NCBI GenBank assembly: GCA_050288705.1
Contig: JBNKEI010000152.1
Location: forward strand, 1 to 26,204
Direction of reading: 5' to 3'
From: JBNKEI01 sp050288705
GTDB taxonomy: Bacteria > Myxococcota > Myxococcia > Myxococcales > UBA5297
Length of the DNA: 26,204 nt
The notes below the pieces were generated by a model. It saw nothing but the letters and a program-made list of their open reading frames with translations, ran no database searches and was not told where the DNA came from. Position 1 is the stretch's first letter. Every line of letters begins with the position of its first letter. Shown in pieces: positions 15,125-22,464 of this stretch. The position numbers and the translations under genes are program-made.

Positions 15125-16254
15125 AAATGCCTACTCTTTCTGAATTTTTTTCTAGCTTGGAAAGTTCCCCTCTATTGCCGGATAGCCCTGTCCTTCTTCT
15201 CTCTTCTAACGAAACAAACAACGGCGACGTGATAAACCAGCAAGCATTCGACCAGAAGCCAGCCCCTAATATTGGTGAAACACCCCAGTCGTCGCCACCC
15301 GAATTCGCTTTCGAGCTTGCTTCAGCGACATTAAATCAACATTCCAAGCAAAAACCCCCAAAATCTGCTCTGAAAAACCAGGTAGTTTTTAATAGCAATG
15401 AGTCTACCCCGAAAAAAGAAAAACCTTTAAAAAAGGCGCCCGAGGAACTGGTATTTCCCTTGTTTCCGACAAATCCGCAATTGGTTATAAATCATTCGGA
15501 AACCAATTTTAGTAATGCATTACCTTCGGTCCCTTCTAAGTTAGAATTGGATAAGCATCCCATTAAAAACAAGGACCGAAATATAATTTCCCAAAACGAA
15601 GCGTTACCGCAAAATTCTAATCCTTCCATGGCTTCAGCTTCTTCGGAGAATACTATTACGAAATTAGAACATCATACCCACCAGGAAGCACTAGCATCTT
15701 TACCCGACCTTTCTCGACCAACACCAATCGCACCAAGTGTTTTGCCGCATAATTCAATACCACCCGGTAGTGCTCCCGACGTTCATAACACCCGACCATT
15801 CACGCCTTCCCTTAACCTGCCTACGCCTTCACACCCAGCAGCACCTATTTACGCTCAAGCAATGGAAGATTCCACTTTACGCATGCAAGTGCAGTCTGCA
15901 ACCGCCCGTCTTTCCTGCCAAATTGACGGAGAAGAGTTAAAACTTCATCTGCGGGTGCGGGATAAAATAGCCGATGTGCGGATCGAAGGAACCGCTTCGG
16001 AATTGTTTCGTCATCGAAGTTTGGAACTAGGAGCAGCATTGGCCAGCGAAGGGCTGCAACTAGGTGGATTTGATTTGTCCCAAGAACAGCAAAGAAATCC
16101 CTACCCCTCTTATTCCTTCGATGAAGACCCCTCGCCCCCAGGAACCACCTCTTCTTCCCCAATGGTGAAAACCAGCAATTCTACAGAGAAAGAGAATGCA
16201 TCTTCCTCTATTTCTTTGCAGAATCTTCCCGGAACACTTCACCTAGAAGTTTAG
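15121..16254 (+). CDS. fliK: FliK-like flagellar hook-length control protein
   Basis: The 377-residue protein has a long, low-conservation N-terminal region rich in Ser, Pro, Asn and Lys (about 1-245), as expected for the exported ruler segment. The C-terminal FliK_C-like domain spans about 250-320: LRMQVQSATARLSCQIDGEE, LKLHLRVRDKIADVRIEGTA, then HRSLELGAALASEGLQLGGF. This domain interacts with FlhB to switch export from rod/hook to filament substrates. After it comes another disordered Ser/Pro tail. AAGGAG lies eight bases before the ATG, which overlaps the previous stop. It is the last gene of the plus-strand arm. The name rests on domain pattern and position, since the N-terminal part is too divergent to judge. 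Confidence 0.8.
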   Translation: MKMPTLSEFFSSLESSPLLPDSPVLLLSSNETNNGDVINQQAFDQKPAPNIGETPQSSPPEFAFELASATLNQHSKQKPPKSALKNQVVFNSNESTPKKEKPLKKAPEELVFPLFPTNPQLVINHSETNFSNALPSVPSKLELDKHPIKNKDRNIISQNEALPQNSNPSMASASSENTITKLEHHTHQEALASLPDLSRPTPIAPSVLPHNSIPPGSAPDVHNTRPFTPSLNLPTPSHPAAPIYAQAMEDSTLRMQVQSATARLSCQIDGEELKLHLRVRDKIADVRIEGTASELFRHRSLELGAALASEGLQLGGFDLSQEQQRNPYPSYSFDEDPSPPGTTSSSPMVKTSNSTEKENASSSISLQNLPGTLHLEV

Positions 16255-16264
16255 ACTATATAGC

Positions 16265-16368
16265 CAATTGCAAAACCCGCCGGCAAACAGGGTTTGGGGC
16301 GAGAGCCCCGAGTAGAGCGACGGCGAGCTTTGCTTGCCCAAAGCGGAAAAATTGGGGTTTTGCAATTG
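16265..16368. repeat. Nested inverted-repeat element between fliK and the J-domain gene
   Basis: Perfect 14-base arms CAATTGCAAAACCC (16265-16278) and its complement GGGTTTTGCAATTG (16355-16368) enclose 76 bases. Inside are further small hairpins: GGGGC/GCCCC around a GAGA loop (about 16297-16310) and GGCGAGC/GCTTGCC (about 16322-16338). The left arm can alternatively pair locally with the AGGGTTT at about 16289-16295. The element lies between two convergent genes and could act as a bidirectional transcription stop. Its compact nested structure also fits a small non-autonomous mobile element. Confidence 0.75.
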
Positions 16369-16390
16369 CCTCTATAGAAATGCCGCGCCT

Positions 16391-17188
16391 TTACGCAATC
16401 CTTTTCACAAAGTCTACGTCTTCGGTAATTTCTTTGGCTTTCATTAAATATGAAAATAATAATTGTCTTTTTGTATCATCTTTTTCTATTTTATCTGGGT
16501 GCAGAAATAAAAGACTTTTTTTGATAGTTTTTTTAAGCTTCCCTGACTCAATGCTTTCTTTCCAATTAGAGCCAAACAAACATTTAAGCACTTCATTAAT
16601 TTGATTTCGTTGACTCAAAGTCAATATAATGGACGCATCTAGTTTTCTTACAAAAAATTCATCAGCATCATGCTTTTGTATTTTAGGAAGTTTGTTCAAC
16701 CACGTTTCGACCACAGCAGATCCTCGAACAAGATTTTTTTTTGGTTTTGGCTCGCTACTCCCAACCATAGGCACAGCAACTGTTGCCGTCCGCACAGAAT
16801 CACGGCGATAGTTACGGTTTAGCCCTGGTGCAGACTGAGCGTCAGCAGGTCGATGTTGAGTATTTGGCTGATTTGGCGGCGAATGCGACGACGATGACGC
16901 AGTGCGATCTCGTTGTTTTTTCGGTTCTCGCCGCGTCTCTTGTTCCTGCCGCGTCTCGAACGATGAGCCGGAGGCATGATAACTAGCAGTTGGTGTAGAT
17001 TGGGTCTCGGCAGGTTGTCGTTGAGGTTTTGATTGACTTGGCGACAGACGAGATGGCGATGAAGCGGCGCCACGGTCTTGTCCTACTTGTTGTTCTTGCC
17101 AATACGGCGAGGCAGACCCCAGGCATCCAATACTCCATCTCTTATATGCATCAAGATTATTAAGTGGGTTGTCATGCCTAATATTCAT
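16391..17188 (-). CDS. Small J-domain protein, auxilin-like (predicted Hsp70/DnaK cochaperone)
   Basis: The 265-residue protein has a ~150-residue low-complexity region rich in Ser, Gln, Pro and Arg, followed by a folded C-terminal part. At its end is a J-domain with the HPD tripeptide at 230-232, in KKTIKKSLLFLHPDK. The pattern upstream (RNQINEVLKCLFGSNW) resembles the auxilin/GAK/JAC1 subgroup of J-domains more than the N-terminal J-domain of DnaJ. No zinc-finger or DnaJ C-terminal domain is present. Two diverged ~45-residue repeats cover about 31-66 and 79-121; both end with a PAxxQSxP-like block. There is no signal peptide. The ATG at 17188 has only a weak AG-rich Shine-Dalgarno region. 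It is more A+T-rich than its flagellar neighbours and lies between the two flagellar arms, which suggests later insertion. It might recruit DnaK to a specific client. Confidence 0.75.
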   Translation of the reverse strand: MNIRHDNPLNNLDAYKRWSIGCLGSASPYWQEQQVGQDRGAASSPSRLSPSQSKPQRQPAETQSTPTASYHASGSSFETRQEQETRREPKKQRDRTASSSSHSPPNQPNTQHRPADAQSAPGLNRNYRRDSVRTATVAVPMVGSSEPKPKKNLVRGSAVVETWLNKLPKIQKHDADEFFVRKLDASIILTLSQRNQINEVLKCLFGSNWKESIESGKLKKTIKKSLLFLHPDKIEKDDTKRQLLFSYLMKAKEITEDVDFVKRIA

Positions 17189-17380
17189 AAAATCTATTCT
17201 TTCTTTTGCCTAATCGATACCACTCACTAAACTCATTAATGGCTATGAAATCGACCGACAAAATAAAATCTGTTCACCAATATTCTTTACCGACATTAGT
17301 ATCTATTCAATTTTTTATTCGGTTACCTACCAATAAAAACAAAACCAGTCCAGAACAATGTTGGAAAAATGGCAGGAAGC

Positions 17381-17411
17381 AACCAAGGAGTTTTGTAACT
17401 CTGGTTTTTTT
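17381..17411 (+). terminator. Plus-strand rho-independent-type hairpin with T-run
   Basis: AACCA plus GAGTT (17381-17392, with a two-base bulge) pairs with AACTC plus TGGTT (17397-17406) around a TTGT loop. It is followed directly by T bases to 17411. The orientation of the T-run fits termination of plus-strand transcription, although the neighbouring genes are on the minus strand. It could end an antisense or small RNA, or stop read-through from the fliK arm into flhA. Confidence 0.5.
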
Positions 17412-17467
17412 CAAGCATTCTAAGTATTTATAAAGATCTATCGCCTACAGACCCAGTTCAGGAGAAT

Positions 17468-19540
17468 TTAGCCTTGGTGAACCTGGACCATTCCCGCGGG
17501 CTCTACGGTGGTTCCCGAAGAAAGCTCGCGGGCACTGATTACCCACAAATCGGGCACAAAGCGGGAAGCAAAATCAAATAGAGGCTTGCGCAAATCGGGA
17601 GGAGCCAACACTACTGCCGGACAACCTTCAGCCGCCAGGCTAGCCGCTTTTGATTCCAGCGCGCCAATCAACCGACGCGCCGTTTCTACGTCAGGAGCCA
17701 GCGCCAATTCTCCGTCAGCAGCTCCCACGGTAGCACGTAGCATATCTTCGGTGGGCCGATCGATGGTTATCGCCCGCACTACTCCCTTTTCGCTACAAAT
17801 ATGGGAGGTAATTTGCCGAGAAAGCCTACGCCTGGTTTGCTCGACCAAAAAAGCAGTGTCTTTGCTTTTGGGAGCAGCGTCCGCTACTGCCTCCAGTATG
17901 GTTCGTAAATCACGTACCGAAACACCTTCCCTTAGCAATCCGCGAACAACTCTAACTAATTCGCCCAGGTTTAGAACCCCGGGAATGGTGTCTTCAACTA
18001 GTTTGGGAGCTTCTCGGGCGGCAATGGACAAAAGCTCTTGGACTTCTTGGCGCCCTACTAATTCATGGGCGTTTTTTCGCAGAATCTCTGCCAAGTGAGT
18101 AGTTAACATGGAAGAAGGATCAACCAAAGTTAATCCCAGGTTTTCCGCCCGTGGACGGTCGGCATGAGTTATCCATACTGCGGGTAATTGAAAAGCAGGC
18201 TCGCGGGCGGAAATTCCCTCAATGGCCGGCTTGCCTCCGGCAGGGTCCAAGGCCATGAGTCGGTCAGACCAGGCAAAACCGCGGGCGACTTCTACTCCCC
18301 TTAGCTGCACCCGGTATTCATTGGAATCGAGCCGCAAGTTATCTCGCAAATGCAGCGGGGGAAGCACCACTCCCAGGTCTTCAGCTAATTTCTTGCGTAA
18401 CGCAGTAATGCGGCCAGGAAGCTCGCCTCCTTTGGCAACGTCAATTAGGGGCAATAGCGCAAATCCTACATCCATAGCCACAGCGTCTAGGGCCAAAAGA
18501 TCCTGAATTCGTTCGGGTTTTTTTGCTTCCGTGGCTGCGGTAGGAGTAACTCGCCGGCGCTCCATTTTCTTAGCCCGCCGGGAAAGAAGCCAGGCTCCGG
18601 CAGACAATGAACCAAAAGCAAAAAATGGCAAACCAGGAAGAATAGCTAAAAACCCTAATACTATTGAGGTGGACATTAGAACTTTGGAATTACCAAAAAC
18701 CTGTCCGTGAACTTGGGTACCTAAATCGTCTCCTGCTGCACGGGTGACCACAATACCTGCGGCGGTAGAAATAAGCAGTGCTGGCATTTGGGTTACTAGA
18801 CCATCACCTACGGTTAGCAAAGTGTAAGTTTCTGCGGCTTTAGCCAACGAAAGATTATCACGCAAAAGTCCCGAAATCAGACCACCAACAATATTAATGA
18901 AGGTAATTGCTAAACCAGCAATCGCGTCACCACGCACAAATTTGCTGGCGCCATCCATGGCTCCAAAAAATTCTGATTCTCTTTCCAGGTTGGTGCGTCG
19001 GTTTTTTGCTTCTTTATCATCAATGATTCCTGCTGCTAAATCGGCATCAATAGCCATTTGCTTGCCAGGCATGGCATCTAATGTAAATCGAGCGGCTACT
19101 TCGGAAACACGTCCCGAACCTTTAGTAATAACTGCAAAATTCACTACCAACAAAATTAGAAAAATTACCCCGCCTACTACCAAGCTTCCGCCCACCATAA
19201 ACCGACCGAAAGTTTCAATAACGTGGCCAGCAGCCGAAGGTCCCTCTCCTCCGTGCAACAAAATTAGCCGGGTGGTAGCTACCGAAAGACCTAGCCTAAA
19301 CAAGGTGGCTATTAGTAACATTGAAGGAAAAACCGAAAAATCTAGCGGCCTTTTTAGACCTAATGCCACCAAAAGCATAAGCACGGCCAAACCAATGGAA
19401 AGGGCCAGCAAAAGATCAACTGCTATTGGTGGTACCGGAAGAATTAATATTCCCAACACGCCTAATACCGCGATGGCCATAAGGCTTTGGGCAAAAGCAC
19501 GGGCAGTGGATTCTATATTTGATTCTCCCACCGCGCTCAT
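17468..19540 (-). CDS. flhA: Flagellar export gate protein FlhA
   Basis: The 690-residue inner-membrane export-gate protein has about eight transmembrane segments in its first ~330 residues and a cytoplasmic docking domain for chaperone-substrate complexes. The FHIPEP-family signature is nearly invariant here: RFTLDAMPGKQMAIDADLAA at 151-170. Length and both halves match the family. GGAGGTGG sits just upstream of the ATG, and flhB ends in TAATG overlap with this start. It is the last gene of the fliL-to-flhA operon. The only clear hairpin terminator in the spacer beyond it faces the other way. Confidence 0.97.
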   Translation of the reverse strand: MSAVGESNIESTARAFAQSLMAIAVLGVLGILILPVPPIAVDLLLALSIGLAVLMLLVALGLKRPLDFSVFPSMLLIATLFRLGLSVATTRLILLHGGEGPSAAGHVIETFGRFMVGGSLVVGGVIFLILLVVNFAVITKGSGRVSEVAARFTLDAMPGKQMAIDADLAAGIIDDKEAKNRRTNLERESEFFGAMDGASKFVRGDAIAGLAITFINIVGGLISGLLRDNLSLAKAAETYTLLTVGDGLVTQMPALLISTAAGIVVTRAAGDDLGTQVHGQVFGNSKVLMSTSIVLGFLAILPGLPFFAFGSLSAGAWLLSRRAKKMERRRVTPTAATEAKKPERIQDLLALDAVAMDVGFALLPLIDVAKGGELPGRITALRKKLAEDLGVVLPPLHLRDNLRLDSNEYRVQLRGVEVARGFAWSDRLMALDPAGGKPAIEGISAREPAFQLPAVWITHADRPRAENLGLTLVDPSSMLTTHLAEILRKNAHELVGRQEVQELLSIAAREAPKLVEDTIPGVLNLGELVRVVRGLLREGVSVRDLRTILEAVADAAPKSKDTAFLVEQTRRRLSRQITSHICSEKGVVRAITIDRPTEDMLRATVGAADGELALAPDVETARRLIGALESKAASLAAEGCPAVVLAPPDLRKPLFDFASRFVPDLWVISARELSSGTTVEPAGMVQVHQG

Positions 19541-20598
19541 TAGCCACCTCCGGGAATACGTCCAGTAGATCGGTATACAAAGGCCAAAATAGCGGCGATA
19601 GCTCGGTAAGTATCGGCGGGCACCTCTTTACCTACTTTCACCCGCTTATAAAGAAGGCGCGCTAAAGGAACGTCTTGGACAATGGGAATGCTATGAGACC
19701 GCGCGATTTCACGCATGGTTTGCGCCAGATGGCCTTTTCCTTTGCAGATTACTTTGGGAGCTTTGCTTTCCTCTTTTCGATAACGAATAGCTACGGCAAT
19801 ATGCGTGGGGTTTACCACCAGCGCATCCGCGCGGGGAACATCTACCGCCGGACGCCCTTTGGCTAATTCGCGATGTTTGCGCTTGCGGCGTGATCGCAGC
19901 AAAGGGTCGCCTTCTTCTTCTTTGTATTCCCTTTTGGCTTCTTGTTTAGTCATTTTCATTTTGGTGGTGAACCGATGCCTAGTCAGTGCAAAGTCCACGC
20001 CCGCGAAAACAAAAAGAACCAGCAATACTTTGGTCACCGCATTGGCCGGTGGAGAAAAGGCCTCGGCTAGCTGTTCTTTGGCAGGAACTTGCAGCAGTCG
20101 CACTAATCCCAAAAAATCATCAGCGGTTGCCAGCCAAATTACCCCGGAAATAGCTATTGCTTTAAGAAAAGAAATACCCAAATCTACTAAAAATTCGGTT
20201 TTAATAAGCCGAGCTAGTTTGGCTCCTTGGAAAAGTTTTTCGAAATTGGGAATTGCCAAATTTGGCCAAATTCTTCCTTTGGTTTGAATGATGCAAACAA
20301 TTGCCCCCGCTCCTGCCGAGCAAACGCAAATCACCAAAGCTAAAACTACTGGCTTTATTAAGCGAGTGGTTAAATTACCAAAATCCGGATGAGAAAGATT
20401 TATTAGGGTTTCTGCTATCGAGGAAACCAGTGCTTGGCAAAAATAACCTCCAGCAATTAATAAAGCGCAAAATCCGGCCGCCATAGTTGCTGCCATGGCC
20501 AGATCCTTCCCCATGGGAATTTGCCCCTCGTCCCAAGCAGTACGAATACGCCGCTCGCTAGCCTGCTCGGTTTTGTCTTCTTTGTCTTCGTCGGCCAA
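19540..20598 (-). CDS. flhB: Flagellar export switch protein FlhB
   Basis: The 352-residue protein has four predicted membrane helices and a cytoplasmic C-terminal domain that undergoes self-cleavage to switch substrate specificity from hook to filament. The N-terminus EDKTEQASERRIRTAWDEGQ is characteristic. The cleavage motif NPTH is at 263-266, so autoproteolysis between Asn263 and Pro264 should work. The RSRRKRKHRELAKG linker before it is also typical. Its start lies three bases after the fliR stop. Its partner FliK is encoded at the end of the opposite arm. Confidence 0.96.
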   Translation of the reverse strand: MADEDKEDKTEQASERRIRTAWDEGQIPMGKDLAMAATMAAGFCALLIAGGYFCQALVSSIAETLINLSHPDFGNLTTRLIKPVVLALVICVCSAGAGAIVCIIQTKGRIWPNLAIPNFEKLFQGAKLARLIKTEFLVDLGISFLKAIAISGVIWLATADDFLGLVRLLQVPAKEQLAEAFSPPANAVTKVLLVLFVFAGVDFALTRHRFTTKMKMTKQEAKREYKEEEGDPLLRSRRKRKHRELAKGRPAVDVPRADALVVNPTHIAVAIRYRKEESKAPKVICKGKGHLAQTMREIARSHSIPIVQDVPLARLLYKRVKVGKEVPADTYRAIAAILAFVYRSTGRIPGGG

Positions 20599-20601
20599 AG
20601 T

Positions 20602-21351
20602 TTAGCTCCGAGAAAAAATAGACAAAGCAGCTTTAGCGGCGATTTCGGCAACTGAGGGAGCTGCCCAATACAAAGTTACTCCTCCGGCCAATAAAGAAAT
20701 AGAAAACCCCACATTAGTAATATTGAGCTGAGGAATAGCGCGATTGAGCACTCCCAAAGTAGCGTGAGCCAAAATTGCCGCCGCCATAAAGGGAAAGGAA
20801 AGACGCACCGCCAACGTACAAGACCAAATGCTGGAGGTGAGTATGGTTTCTAATATTCGTAAAAAATCGATATTTCCATCAGGGGGGTGCACCACTACCG
20901 AACGACATAGCCAAACCACTGCCTCACCAGGCATTTCTAAAGCCACCGCTAATGCAATGGCCATGGTAGACATAAGTTGCCCTACCGCCGATGATGATGC
21001 TCCGTTAAATGGATCAATAAGAGCACCGTATCCCAGGCCGGAGCATAATCCGGATATTTGCCCCGCAGCTTGCACTGCCTCAATTAGTAGCCGCGCGCTT
21101 AGTCCGGCCGCCAAACCAATTGCAGTCTCAGCAAGCCCCCATCCCAACAACTTCCATAGCGACGGGGGTGGAAGAATTTGCTGCATTCCATTACCAGAAA
21201 AAACCGCCACCGAAAACATTACCGCCATTCCCAAGCGAAGCCGAATAGAAATCAGGGAGGAACTAATAATTGGAATGGTCAAAAATAGGCCGGTAGTGCG
21301 CAATAGCACCAATAAAAAACCAAATGCCAAGCCTAAAGATAGCTCTACCAT
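20602..21351 (-). CDS. fliR: Flagellar export gate protein FliR
   Basis: The 249-residue polytopic membrane protein belongs to the FliP5-FliQ4-FliR1 core of the export gate. Hydrophobic helices fill most of the sequence. Family-like stretches include LLRTTGLFLTIPIISS near the N-terminus, GLGYGALIDPFNGASSSAVG in the middle and AIPQLNITNVGFSISLLAGG near the end. The start at 21351 is preceded by an AGCTCATG context without a strong Shine-Dalgarno sequence. A hairpin repeat element occupies the unusually long gap between it and fliQ. Confidence 0.93.
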   Translation of the reverse strand: MVELSLGLAFGFLLVLLRTTGLFLTIPIISSSLISIRLRLGMAVMFSVAVFSGNGMQQILPPPSLWKLLGWGLAETAIGLAAGLSARLLIEAVQAAGQISGLCSGLGYGALIDPFNGASSSAVGQLMSTMAIALAVALEMPGEAVVWLCRSVVVHPPDGNIDFLRILETILTSSIWSCTLAVRLSFPFMAAAILAHATLGVLNRAIPQLNITNVGFSISLLAGGVTLYWAAPSVAEIAAKAALSIFSRS

Positions 21352-21377
21352 GAGCTTTCACCGACCCAGTCTAGCCG

Positions 21378-21492
21378 CCCTCACCCTGACCCTCTCCCCA
21401 AGGGAGAGGGGAACTATAACTGTCCCCTCTACCCAAGGAGAGAGGAGAACTTTACTATTCCCTCTCCCTTTGGGAGAGGGTCAGGGTGAGGG
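21378..21492. repeat. Triple-hairpin palindromic repeat between fliQ and fliR
   Basis: Perfect 21-base inverted arms lie at 21378-21398 (starting CCCTCACCCTGACCC) and 21472-21492. Each end also forms its own hairpin of CCCTCTCCC and GGGAGAGGG: 21390-21410 with a three-base loop, and 21460-21480 with a TTT loop. A degenerate third unit lies between them at about 21424-21446. The design resembles REP/MITE-type dispersed repeats. A decayed copy of the right-hand unit recurs at 25550-25580. Because it lies inside the export-gate operon, it could dampen or uncouple expression of fliR, flhB and flhA. Confidence 0.85.
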
Positions 21493-21505
21493 AAAACCAT
21501 CATAA

Positions 21506-21775
21506 TCAAAATGGCCTAACCGCCATTTTTTCCAAAGTTTGGGAAAAAAAGATTGCCAGCCGCTCAATCATCCAAGGTCCCAGCAACCAACTTATGACTA
21601 CTGCCCCCACAATTCGCGGCAAAAAGCTAACCGCCGGGTCATTTATTTGCGTTGCAGCTTGTAAAATTCCAATAGTAAATCCTAATAAAAGCAATACTAT
21701 AAAAAGCGGTCCTCCTACCGTCACCACCAACAATAGACTTTCGCGAATAAGTATTCCCGGAAGCTCGGTAGGCAT
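21506..21775 (-). CDS. fliQ: Flagellar export gate protein FliQ
   Basis: This small (89-residue) protein has two transmembrane helices and is part of the export-gate core. The family pattern is visible: LIRESLLLVVTVGGPLFIVL, then GFTIGILQAATQINDPAVSF. I prefer the ATG at 21775 (MPTELPG) over the one two codons upstream at 21781. AGGAGG (21783-21788) lies seven bases from the former but only one base from the latter. The Shine-Dalgarno sequence overlaps the fliP stop codon, so the pair is tightly coupled. Confidence 0.93.
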   Translation of the reverse strand: MPTELPGILIRESLLLVVTVGGPLFIVLLLLGFTIGILQAATQINDPAVSFLPRIVGAVVISWLLGPWMIERLAIFFSQTLEKMAVRPF

Positions 21776-21786
21776 TATCATTCCTC

Positions 21787-22464
21787 CTAAAAACTTTTAG
21801 CGAGAGAAGCCACCACCAAATGCCAGCCATCGGCAAGCAAGAAAATACCTACTTTAATGGGAAGCGAAACCAAAGTAGGAGGCACCATCATCATTCCCAA
21901 AGCCATTAGAATTGCTGAAACTAGCAAATCTACTACTAACAATGGCACGTACACGTATAGCCCCATACGAAATGCAGTAGTCAGTTCAGAAATCATAAAT
22001 GCTGGTATTACCACGGTCATGGGAAGTGCTTTAGCATTTTCAGGTAAAGTTTCTTGGGAGATTTCTAAGAAAAGACGAATATCGCGCTCTCGGGTTTGGC
22101 GTAACATAAACTCTCGTAGCGGATTTGCCGAACGTTCCAATGCCTGCACGTGGTCTATTTGATCATCTAAATAAGGCTCTAGTCCTTCTTGATAAACCTG
22201 CTTGGCGGTACCAGCCATAGTAAAAGCAGTAATAGCTAGCGCCATAGCTAACAAAACTTGATTAGGGGGTAGTTGAGGAGTTCCCAGACCTTGGCGCAAA
22301 AATGATAAAACAATAATGACTCGGGCAAATGATGTTATGGAAATCATTATGCCGGTTGCAAAAGAAAGCGCGGTAAGTAAAAGAAAAATCTTTACTGCCG
22401 AAGAGCCTCCGCCATTCAACATAATTTGCAAACCAGAATCGGAAGCACTCAGGGCGCTGTTCAC
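21787..22464 (-). CDS. fliP: Flagellar export gate protein FliP
   Basis: The 225-residue core export-gate protein carries the family signatures MISITSFARVIIVLSFLRQG, then LGTPQLPPNQVLLAMALAIT, REFMLRQTRERD and ALGMMMVPPTLVSLPIKVGI. Many FliP proteins are ~245 residues with a cleavable signal peptide. This one starts MNSALSASDSGLQ and shows no signal sequence before the first membrane helix. The GTG start overlaps the fliO stop (GTGA) and has GGGAG seven bases upstream, so a longer N-terminus would have to overlap fliO and is unlikely. Confidence 0.95.
   Translation of the reverse strand: MNSALSASDSGLQIMLNGGGSSAVKIFLLLTALSFATGIMISITSFARVIIVLSFLRQGLGTPQLPPNQVLLAMALAITAFTMAGTAKQVYQEGLEPYLDDQIDHVQALERSANPLREFMLRQTRERDIRLFLEISQETLPENAKALPMTVVIPAFMISELTTAFRMGLYVYVPLLVVDLLVSAILMALGMMMVPPTLVSLPIKVGIFLLADGWHLVVASLAKSF

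Noticed and set aside
17206..17433. Possible 75-residue plus-strand protein in the A+T-rich spacer after flhA
   Set aside because: It starts at TTG without a Shine-Dalgarno sequence, has no recognisable features, and overlaps the terminator hairpin. A transcript may exist, but the coding case is weak.
21378..21492. CRISPR-like array from the repeated CCCTCTCCC units
   Set aside because: The units are palindromes placed back to back, not direct repeats with unique spacers of constant length, and no cas genes are near.
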